Shown here piece by piece: positions 1-5,578 of a stretch of 5,578 nucleotides of DNA (its first letter is position 1; every line of letters starts with the position of its first letter). The translations under genes were made by a program, and so were the position numbers. This DNA is from an uncultured Nitrososphaerales archaeon. GTDB lineage: Archaea > Thermoproteota > Nitrososphaeria > Nitrososphaerales > JAAOZN01. The notes below the pieces were generated by a model, which saw only the letters and a list, made by a program, of their open reading frames with translations, searched no databases and had not been told where the DNA came from. The DNA lies in assembly GCA_938029515.1 (NCBI GenBank), contig CALJAQ010000042.1, positions 1 through 5,578 of the forward strand. The letters are read 5' to 3'.

Positions 1-1430
1 CTGCTGTCAACAATGGGTAGAACCCTATATGGCACAGTTTCAAACTTCTTAAGGGCTGCTCTCACACACTCATCCTCGGTTAGTGTAAGAGGGTTATCTG
101 ACATTACATCAGAAGCCTTCAACTTCTCTATAATCTTAGAAGCTATCTTCGAAGCTTTACGGTAAACACGCTCTAAAGCGAGCTCCTCTTCATAAACCTT
201 CGCTGAAGGCTGATATGGGAATAAAGAGAGAGAACCGGAGGTGAAAAAACTACAGAGAGATGCTAGAAGCCCTGGGATAATAGCGAGTGGACCGGCTGTT
301 TCTGCTATAAATGCTGCTGATGCAAGGAAGATTTTGTGTGTGCCAGAAAGCGCAGCAGCCATTCCTATAGCAAGATACGCCGGTTCTATAGTCTGCGATA
401 CTACAGTTGAATATAGTGCGCCTATTAACGCGCCTTCTACAATAGTCGGTGTTAGAAGCCCTCCGCTTCCTCCGAAATTTAAGAAGATAGTTGTTGAGAA
501 TAGTCTGAGAATAATTAGTGTTAACAGTAGTTGAATTGTGTAGTTTGAGGTGTTTGATGTTAGACTTGTTACAACCTCATATCCAGCCCCTATGCTTCCA
601 AAGCTTACGTAGCCAATTAGACCAAGACTCAACCCACCTGTAAGAAGAAGTAGGCCAAAACCTCCACGAGCCAAAGATCTCCTCCCTAAGCTATCAGCGA
701 GATTATATACTCTAACAAAGAAGGCAGAGTAAAGCCCACATAGTACACCAAGTATGACTGAATGTGTAACTAAACTTAGGTTCAAAGCTGGGACAGATGG
801 TATGTAGAAGATGGGTGAAACACCGCATAAAACAACAGCAACCGCGTATGAGAGGGCCGCTGCTACCGCTACTTCAACGAAAGCTTCTTTCTCTACATCC
901 CTTTTGTAGGGTATTTCTATAGTGAATAATATGGCTGTAAATGGGGCTTTAAATACTGCGGAGATTCCAGCAGCAACCCCGGCTAAATAGATTTTACTTC
1001 TCTTCTGGAAAGGTATCTTAAACAATTTTGAAATATTAGAACCTATTCCTCCTCCCGCTATTATTGCTGGACCTTCTAACCCAGCGCTGCCGCTTAACGT
1101 AATCGAGAAGGTCGAGGCAAGCACCCTTACTACCGCATCTCTTATAGAAACCTCCCCTGCTCTTAAGTGGAATGTTTCAAGCATGAAGTGGGTGTCGCTG
1201 TTTCTGGACTTGGTTTTAGAAAAATATTGGATAAACGCGAAGCTTAGAGTTATAGAGAGCAGCGTTATAATGAAGATCAGCTCTTTCTCTCTTAGCATAG
1301 CTGTCTTTAGCATAGTCCAAAAGTGCGGGTAGAAGAGGCTCAACGCTGCTGCAGTTAGACCAGTGGTAACTGCTGTAGCGATGAGTGTAGAGATGTAGGC
1401 TCTATTTCGTAGGATTATATTGAGCGTCAA
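1..1430 (-). CDS. ClC-family chloride channel/transporter with C-terminal CBS domain (3' end outside window)
   Basis: Integral membrane protein predicted to move chloride or another anion. The minus frame stays open from 1430 to the window edge, giving 476 residues. ClC landmarks appear in order: GSAGLEGP at residues 114-121 (family GREGP, gating Glu = E119), KAPFTAILFTIE at 161-172, and FGGSGGLLTP at 319-328 (family GSGxPGGxFAP). A charged linker (about 408-438) leads into the start of a CBS domain, ASDVMSDNPLTL at 439-450; CBS pairs often bind adenine nucleotides and regulate ClC proteins. The remaining CBS sequence lies beyond base 1. The start chosen is TTG at 1430-1428: a stop sits in frame at 1439-1437, and GGGGTGGT lies 8 bases upstream of the TTG. 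Oddities: the residue after E172 is Ile rather than the proton Glu of exchangers, the pore Tyr aligns with F404, and the Gly-rich GSGxP-type segment is not recognisable. Family assignment is firm; ion and mechanism are inferred. Confidence 0.9.
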   Translation of the reverse strand, partial: MTLNIILRNRAYISTLIATAVTTGLTAAALSLFYPHFWTMLKTAMLREKELIFIITLLSITLSFAFIQYFSKTKSRNSDTHFMLETFHLRAGEVSIRDAVVRVLASTFSITLSGSAGLEGPAIIAGGGIGSNISKLFKIPFQKRSKIYLAGVAAGISAVFKAPFTAILFTIEIPYKRDVEKEAFVEVAVAAALSYAVAVVLCGVSPIFYIPSVPALNLSLVTHSVILGVLCGLYSAFFVRVYNLADSLGRRSLARGGFGLLLLTGGLSLGLIGYVSFGSIGAGYEVVTSLTSNTSNYTIQLLLTLIILRLFSTTIFLNFGGSGGLLTPTIVEGALIGALYSTVVSQTIEPAYLAIGMAAALSGTHKIFLASAAFIAETAGPLAIIPGLLASLCSFFTSGSLSLFPYQPSAKVYEEELALERVYRKASKIASKIIEKLKASDVMSDNPLTLTEDECVRAALKKFETVPYRVLPIVDS

Positions 1431-1438
1431 GGTTATTT

Positions 1439-1446
1439 ACCACCCC
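1439..1446 (-). promoter_or_regulatory. Shine-Dalgarno site for the ClC gene
   Basis: Read on the minus strand this is GGGGTGGT, close to the archaeal anti-SD complement GGAGGTGAT, and it ends 8 bases before the TTG at 1430. It decides the start: no ATG or GTG is available between the in-frame stop at 1439-1437 and this TTG. Confidence 0.6.
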
Positions 1447-1469
1447 TCTTAGCACAGGCATATATTATT

Positions 1470-1475
1470 AAGGTG
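1470..1475 (+). promoter_or_regulatory. Shine-Dalgarno site for the MFS gene
   Basis: AAGGTG lies 3 bases before the ATG at 1479 and 6 bases before the second in-frame ATG at 1482. The spacing favours initiation at the second ATG, which would make the protein one residue shorter. Confidence 0.5.
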
Positions 1476-1478
1476 TAG

Positions 1479-2786
1479 ATGATGAGTAAGGCTACTGAGG
1501 TTCTTAAATCGCTAGGGGGTTCGAGCTGGCTTTCCCTTATCCCGTTTTATGCAGCTACCCAAGGTGTATCGGTTTACATCCCGCTTGCGATAATTAAGTT
1601 AGGCGGCGGCGTTATAGATGTAAGCTTTGCCGCCGCTGCTTATAACCTCGCCTTGATTTCTACAGTACCGCTTTGGGGTTACTTGTGTGATGTCACTGGA
1701 TTAAGGAAGAGTTTGATTTATTTGGCTTCGTTGGTAAGCTTTTTATGCTCAGTCGCTTTCTATTTTTCGAATAGTGTAGCCTTCCTGATTCTCATTTTTA
1801 GTGCATATTCCCAGACCGCAGCTATATTCGCACCAGCCTTTAACCTACTTATATTGGAGACGCTTCCTAAGAAGAGTTGGGAGAGAGGCTACACCACCTC
1901 AAACCTCTACATGTTCATTGGGCAGATAATCGGTATGGTTGCAGGCGTAGTTTGGACAATATTCTTCTCCGTAACAACATATCCTTTGCTCTCCGCTGTC
2001 TTCTCTATCGCAGCGATTTTAACCGCCTTAACTCTACCTAAGCCGAAGATTTTGTTAGAGAGGCGCTCTATTCTGTGGTCTGCCCAAGGGCTTCTACACA
2101 AGCTAACCCATCTACCACTGATCTTCATACGACGACCCCATTTAACCGACTTTAAGTCAGTAGCAGCTATGGGTAAGAGATCGTTAACAAGAGAAATACC
2201 TATGATATTTGCCGCTACATTTCTCTTCATGCTCTCAGCAAACCTATTCTTCACACCCTACACACCGTACTTGAAGCAGGCAGGCCTTTCAGACTCACAG
2301 ATAATACTTCTTAACATCTACATAGTGGCTGCAAACGCTGTCACATTGCACTTCTTGCTAAAGAAGTCTAGGGGCAGAGTCTCATATTCAGCGGCAAGCA
2401 AAGCGTTGATGGCTAGGGCAATAGGTATGCTCTTAGGAGCTGTATTCGCAGCATTCATGATAGATGAGCGGAGCTTCTACACCACTATACTCATCTACAC
2501 ACTATTAGGCTCAGCCTACGCTACAATAAACATAAACCTCACTTCGCTTCTATTTAAGGCGCTACCAGTGGGCAAACAGGGTGGGCTGTTAGGGGTCTTC
2601 AGTTCACTAAATGGTGCCGCGTCTCTTATAGGCGCATTAGCCTCAGGCTATATAGCGTATTACTTAGGCTACGCAGCAGCCTTCTTCGCAGCTGCGATAC
2701 TAGTATTCTTAGCATCGGTTCTATTAGAAGTGCACTATAAGGGGTATGGTAGAAGGCTTCTTAATCCTCTTCCTTCTGAGGGTTAA
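1479..2786 (+). CDS. Major facilitator superfamily (MFS) permease, 12 transmembrane segments
   Basis: Secondary transporter of the cytoplasmic membrane; substrate unknown. The 435 residues form about twelve hydrophobic segments in two six-helix halves (roughly 17-186 and 241-417), split by a polar loop at about 187-240, a normal MFS length and layout. The loop after the second helix carries the MFS motif A, GYLCDVTGLRK at residues 67-77 with G67, D71, G74, R76 and K77. A second family-like element is the WERG loop at 134-137 before helix 5. The matching loop in the second half (291-302, KKSRGR) keeps only basic residues. There is no signal peptide beyond helix 1. The start is ATG 1479, with ATG 1482 equally possible and better placed relative to the SD. 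It is divergent from the ClC gene and its last 26 bases overlap nurA tail to tail. A drug, sugar or metabolite exporter/importer are all possible. Confidence 0.85.
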   Translation: MMSKATEVLKSLGGSSWLSLIPFYAATQGVSVYIPLAIIKLGGGVIDVSFAAAAYNLALISTVPLWGYLCDVTGLRKSLIYLASLVSFLCSVAFYFSNSVAFLILIFSAYSQTAAIFAPAFNLLILETLPKKSWERGYTTSNLYMFIGQIIGMVAGVVWTIFFSVTTYPLLSAVFSIAAILTALTLPKPKILLERRSILWSAQGLLHKLTHLPLIFIRRPHLTDFKSVAAMGKRSLTREIPMIFAATFLFMLSANLFFTPYTPYLKQAGLSDSQIILLNIYIVAANAVTLHFLLKKSRGRVSYSAASKALMARAIGMLLGAVFAAFMIDERSFYTTILIYTLLGSAYATININLTSLLFKALPVGKQGGLLGVFSSLNGAASLIGALASGYIAYYLGYAAAFFAAAILVFLASVLLEVHYKGYGRRLLNPLPSEG

Positions 2787-3963
2787 GGTGTGTGAAGTAG
2801 TTGAGTAAAGCATCCTTTTGATTTGAAGGGTCTCTTATAAGAAGAGCCTCTACCTCCTCTACAAATTCCTTGTTGAAACTTCTTGGCAGTGTTGTGTCTA
2901 GGTCAACTAGATCTAGGGGCCAGGGTAAGCCTGTAGCCGGATTATAGAATGATTTGAAGTATGAGAGTATAGGCTCTACGTCTGTGCCTACTTTGACTTC
3001 GAATTCAAATGGCGGTGGTTGGCTACATCTAACAAAGTGTCTTGAAGTGCTTGTTATACGCTCTACAGCATACTCTAGAGTTTTGTAGATATTGTGTGTA
3101 ACATTCCACTTGGCTTTATCATATAGTTGCTCCATATTCCTAACCTTCCTCCTCGATGCTACTGCATAATTGTAGAGCGCCTTCATCTGAGCGTAGAAGT
3201 TGTATGCTTCAGGGCGTTCAAATAACCACTCGTATGAAAAATAATGTTCCGGTGGTAGGAGGGCTGTTAAAATATGCTTGTCATTCGCACCCACGCACCT
3301 ACTTGGATCCCCATATTTGTAGAGGAGCCATCCATCTATTGCAGCAGATCTGCTCCTTTTTATTACTCCTACCGCTCTTCTGGAGTCCATTAAGGCTAAA
3401 GTCTTATCTCTTATGTTTGAGATCAACTCTCTCCCAAATCTGTATCCCTCAACGCCCAAGGTTTCTTTTTTAACTTTATACGCATCGGCTCTGAAGCCGA
3501 AGAAGCTCCCATCTAATATGACCCAATCCACATCCTTCTCCTTGAAGCATCTGTACGCCAGTTCACGTTCAAGGTTAAGCCTCAGAAGCTCAAGTAGGAT
3601 TAAGGAGACGCCATACCCTTCAGTCTGCTCAGTCGTGTAGCATCTTGCTACATAGCCTTCGTCTACTTGCTGTTTTCCTTCAAATATAATATACGAAGCA
3701 CAGTATGTTCCAACTCTTATACCTAATCTTTCGCTTGTCGTTGGCGAGTTTGATCCATCTACTACTGCAACCCTCCATTTTAACCATTCATCAGATTCTG
3801 GAATAGGCTTACCCTTTATCACCGCAGTTAAACTTCTTAACCTCTGCCGCATAGCCTGGATTCTTGCTTTACACCTCTTAGCCTCCTCTTCAGCGAGCTT
3901 AAAGAATTGTTGCTGAAGCGGCGCTGGAAGCTTAAACCAACAACTTTCCTTATCGTTCAGCAA
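2761..3963 (-). CDS. nurA: NurA-domain nuclease, partner of HerA
   Basis: Predicted manganese-dependent 5'-3' nuclease acting with the HerA hexamer in DNA end resection; cytoplasmic, 400 residues. Visible NurA features: VAVVDGSNS at 65-73 with metal-binding D69, acidic helix candidates E125/E132/E134, WVILDGSFFG at 147-156 with D151, and the basic VIKRSRS at 200-206. These match the RNase H-like NurA core. The N terminus (about 15-50) is a charged helix that may form a coiled coil. At the C terminus, GLPWPLDLVDLD (345-356) fits the family's G-Y/L-P-x-P-L segment, but D354 stands where I expect His. The start is TTG 3963-3961: a stop lies in frame at 3972-3970 and the first internal ATG is at residue 38, past the first helix. 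GAAGTGA 6 bases upstream could be the ribosome site. One base separates it from the herA stop, so translation is probably coupled. Its end overlaps the MFS gene. Confidence 0.85.
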   Translation of the reverse strand: MLNDKESCWFKLPAPLQQQFFKLAEEEAKRCKARIQAMRQRLRSLTAVIKGKPIPESDEWLKWRVAVVDGSNSPTTSERLGIRVGTYCASYIIFEGKQQVDEGYVARCYTTEQTEGYGVSLILLELLRLNLERELAYRCFKEKDVDWVILDGSFFGFRADAYKVKKETLGVEGYRFGRELISNIRDKTLALMDSRRAVGVIKRSRSAAIDGWLLYKYGDPSRCVGANDKHILTALLPPEHYFSYEWLFERPEAYNFYAQMKALYNYAVASRRKVRNMEQLYDKAKWNVTHNIYKTLEYAVERITSTSRHFVRCSQPPPFEFEVKVGTDVEPILSYFKSFYNPATGLPWPLDLVDLDTTLPRSFNKEFVEEVEALLIRDPSNQKDALLNYFTHLNPQKEED

Positions 3964-3964
3964 C

Positions 3965-5392
3965 CTACTTCACTTCAAACGTGATGAGCAGAGGTATAGG
4001 AGATGGATTCATGTTCCCCATGAAATAAAAGTGTCCAGGCGGTAGGGAGAGTAAGAACTTTGGGTCTATGTTGAATGGAGAGAGCCAGTTCCCAGCTTCA
4101 TTTATATCTAAAGGGTGAATCTTGCCCACAAACTGAGTATTTAAATTTCTTCGCACAGCCGCATTTATACCTATTTCGCCAGCTATACCTTGCGACAGTA
4201 TACAGATACAGAGCTTGTGGGAGCGCCCTAACGCGCATAAATCTATGATAATATCTGTAGTCTCCCTTTGTATGCCATCTGGGTTAAAGGGGCAGTATTG
4301 AGGCCCTTCATCTATAACCAGCGCAAGGTTTAGGTCCTCATCATTCTGCATCAGATCCATCAGATACCGCGCGAAGGTCAGGAAGACGGAGAGCTTCTCA
4401 TCCTTACCCGTCTTCTTCATATCAACGACGATGAGCCTCCGCTCCCTAACTAGTCGCAGCAAGTCTTCAGCGCTGAGGGTTCCTAAGATGGTTTGGATAT
4501 CGCTGTCTTTAAGCCTGCGGTAACTTCTCTCGAAACGCTGCTGGTCTTCGAATGGTTTACCTGAGCCCAAGTTTTTAGGGTTTAGGGATTTACTCACGGT
4601 TGTGTATAGAACTCTTCTGAACTCCTCTACACTTAATCCACGCCAACTCTCCGAATAGGTGAACTCCTCTAAAGCCTGTGTCACCGTGCCCCTTGCCTGT
4701 TGACCGGAGTAGCCGAAGTTACCCATCTTCTTACAGAGGTATGATACAACTGTTTCAGGGTCTAAAGCTATCTCTGATATGCTGATGGTATTCTGCTTCT
4801 GATAATAGGGCGCGTAGTCTCGCCCCTTCCAATCTAACACTAACACATCAAAACCAGCGTTAAGGAACATGGGTATGAGCTGAAAACGCGCTAAAAACGA
4901 CTTACCACCACCTGTAGAGGCGAATACTCCTATATGGTAAGGAATAAACGTTTCATCAACGGGTACAAGCCAACTAGGATGCCCCTCGTAGCAGCCTACT
5001 GTATGCCTATGCTTCGCACCAGCTAGATAGCGCATCGGGTCATCCTTATCTTCGAAGAGGTAGACGATTGAGCCTGGTGCAAGTATCTTCTTGTTCTGCT
5101 CTATAGTCTCTTTAACCTCGCCTATGACTGACAACGTGAAGTCGTAGGTTTCCTTGGCTGTAGAAGGTGGACCACCAGCTCTTGCGTAGGCTACTCCTGG
5201 GTTATAGCCTCCTGCCTTGAGGTTTTCGTTGACTCCTCTACCTCTCCTCAAGACTGCGAGTATCTTGCCTTCGTTTCTGTTATCTACCAACACAAGATCT
5301 TCTACCTTAACCCTCTTCTCTTCCGATTGGTTGAGTATGACTCGAGCTTCGTTTTCAGAAGATTCGCTGGCTATTAGCCCAATCGGCTTCAT
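3965..5392 (-). CDS. herA: HerA-type hexameric DNA translocase/ATPase
   Basis: FtsK/HerA-class P-loop ATPase expected to form a hexameric ring that pumps DNA and drives NurA during end resection; 475 residues, a usual HerA size. Residues 1 to about 110 look like the beta-rich HAS-barrel (VEDLVLVDN at 30-38, APGSIVYLFED at 105-115). The P-loop is ASTGGGKS at 158-165 (K164, S165), preceded by HIGVF. Strand 2 with VLVLDWKGRDY at 183-193 corresponds to the DxHGEY region of HerA. Walker B is LALVIDE at 356-362 (D361, E362), the sensor-like ILSQ is at 398-401, and a candidate arginine finger is R414/R415 in AAVRRNLNTQF. The ATG at 5392 overlaps the upstream stop as ATGA, with GAGGGT 8 bases before it. 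Odd points: Ala at the first Walker A position and DEGPQY after Walker B instead of DEAH-type. A plasmid-type or VirB4-like translocase is less likely given the adjacent nurA. Confidence 0.88.
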   Translation of the reverse strand: MKPIGLIASESSENEARVILNQSEEKRVKVEDLVLVDNRNEGKILAVLRRGRGVNENLKAGGYNPGVAYARAGGPPSTAKETYDFTLSVIGEVKETIEQNKKILAPGSIVYLFEDKDDPMRYLAGAKHRHTVGCYEGHPSWLVPVDETFIPYHIGVFASTGGGKSFLARFQLIPMFLNAGFDVLVLDWKGRDYAPYYQKQNTISISEIALDPETVVSYLCKKMGNFGYSGQQARGTVTQALEEFTYSESWRGLSVEEFRRVLYTTVSKSLNPKNLGSGKPFEDQQRFERSYRRLKDSDIQTILGTLSAEDLLRLVRERRLIVVDMKKTGKDEKLSVFLTFARYLMDLMQNDEDLNLALVIDEGPQYCPFNPDGIQRETTDIIIDLCALGRSHKLCICILSQGIAGEIGINAAVRRNLNTQFVGKIHPLDINEAGNWLSPFNIDPKFLLSLPPGHFYFMGNMNPSPIPLLITFEVK

Positions 5393-5578
5393 CGGCTGCT
5401 ACCCTCTGATCTTAGAAGCGAGGCAAGTAGGCTGCTTCTAGTCGCTATTAGAAGCTGGGTTTTCGTCTTCAACCCCTTTAAGAGTGTGGCTAACCCATTT
5501 ATTCCAGATTCATCCAAACCCTCTTCAGGCTCATCTAACAAGAGGATGGGTGAGCTCTCTAACTTGTTTATGGCTAAT
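5389..5578 (-). CDS. C-terminal end of a Rad50/SMC-type ABC ATPase (5' part outside window)
   Basis: Only the last 62 residues and the stop are inside the window (first full codon at 5577-5575), so no start is visible. Segment SPILLLDEPEEGLDE (residues 9-23 of the visible part) is an ABC-type Walker B (ILLLDE) followed by a D-loop (GLDE), as in Rad50, SMC and RecN-like ATPases. The strand QLLIATR (41-47) should precede the H-loop, but R47 stands where His is usual and only 15 residues follow. The stop TGA overlaps the herA ATG by ATGA, so this gene leads the visible operon. Archaeal operons joining mre11, rad50, herA and nurA make Rad50 the natural candidate, but an SMC-like protein or another coiled-coil ABC ATPase fits equally well from this fragment. 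A transporter ABC subunit is unlikely given the LDEPEEGLDE spacing and the neighbours. mre11, if present, would lie further upstream. Confidence 0.7.
   Translation of the reverse strand, partial: LAINKLESSPILLLDEPEEGLDESGINGLATLLKGLKTKTQLLIATRSSLLASLLRSEGSSR
5401..5406 (-). promoter_or_regulatory. Shine-Dalgarno site for herA
   Basis: GAGGGT on the minus strand ends 8 bases before the herA ATG and lies inside the end of the upstream ATPase gene. It supports the ATG at 5392 and lets herA be translated from the same message as the preceding gene. Confidence 0.5.

Larger units (their letters stand above)
1431..1478. promoter_or_regulatory. Divergent intergenic region, probable back-to-back promoters
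   Basis: The only non-coding gap of any size, 48 bp between the divergent ClC and MFS starts, so both promoters must lie here or in the flanking coding ends. Two AT-rich patches are visible. TTATTTA at 1433-1439 could be a TATA-like box for the MFS gene, with transcription starting near 1460 and a short leader carrying the SD. ATATATTATTA at 1460-1470 could serve the ClC gene, but a start about 25 bases downstream of it would nearly remove the ClC SD. No BRE or operator palindrome is clear. Box assignments are guesses. Confidence 0.35.

Noticed and set aside
241..534. Plus-strand open frame of 97 codons
   Set aside because: It lies opposite the ClC gene, which has clear family motifs across the same bases; the plus translation resembles nothing and begins with GTG.
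1907..2254. Minus-strand open frame of 115 codons inside the MFS gene
   Set aside because: Antisense to helices 5-7 of a complete permease; no family motif and no ribosome site of its own.
3352..3364. T-rich run (CTCCTTTTTATTACTC) as a possible archaeal terminator
   Set aside because: It is inside nurA, with no gene on the plus strand ending near it; on the coding strand it encodes the conserved IKRSRS segment.
3156..3640. Two overlapping plus-strand open frames opposite nurA
   Set aside because: They cover the conserved NurA core on the other strand, including D151, and their translations are low-complexity with no recognisable domain.
5217..5441. Plus-strand open frame across the herA start
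   Set aside because: Antisense to the herA N terminus and the end of the ATPase gene, both supported by motifs and by the ATGA junction.
130..5455. Repeated short word TAGAAGC (near 136, 262, 451, 5413 and 5448)
   Set aside because: The copies fall inside coding sequence, where they spell common minus-strand Leu/Ser/Ala codons; spacing is irregular and flanks differ, so not a repeat array or binding-site cluster.

Overview
The window looks archaeal. The right half carries a HerA-type ATPase/helicase and a NurA-type nuclease side by side, a pair characteristic of archaeal (especially thermophilic) DNA end resection. Just upstream is the end of a Rad50/SMC-type ATPase. Purine-rich Shine-Dalgarno stretches, TTG start codons, frequent AGA/AGG arginine and ATA isoleucine codons, and very tight gene packing fit the same picture. 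The lineage cannot be fixed further from the sequence; a Thermoproteota-like or deep-branching archaeon is a guess. No mobile element, CRISPR array, tRNA or rRNA was seen.

Layout. Bases 1-1430 (minus) hold a ClC-family chloride channel/transporter, cut at the left edge inside a C-terminal CBS domain. A 48-bp divergent gap (1431-1478) separates it from a 12-helix MFS permease at 1479-2786 (plus). The permease runs tail to tail into nurA (2761-3963, minus), and the two coding ends overlap by 26 bp. herA (3965-5392, minus) lies directly upstream of nurA, and the Rad50/SMC-like end (5389-5578, minus) lies directly upstream of herA. These three genes are packed as one operon: a 4-base stop/start overlap (ATGA) and then a single base between herA and nurA. 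There is no gene-free stretch above 50 bp.

How the genes work together. Rad50-Mre11 opens and trims DNA ends, and HerA (a hexameric translocase) with NurA (a nuclease) carries out long-range resection to give 3' single strands for recombination. The operon layout fits that role. The proteins look divergent, however: the first Walker A glycine of HerA is Ala, the C-terminal NurA position where I expect His is Asp, and the ABC-type end has Arg at the expected H-loop His and stops soon after. Together these suggest either a fast-evolving lineage or a second, specialised version of the resection machine. The ClC and MFS genes are membrane transporters with no evident link to the repair operon. 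The ClC protein keeps the gating glutamate but has lost the internal proton glutamate and the pore tyrosine. No complete new system is proven here; the divergent Rad50/SMC-like-HerA-NurA operon is the best candidate for follow-up.
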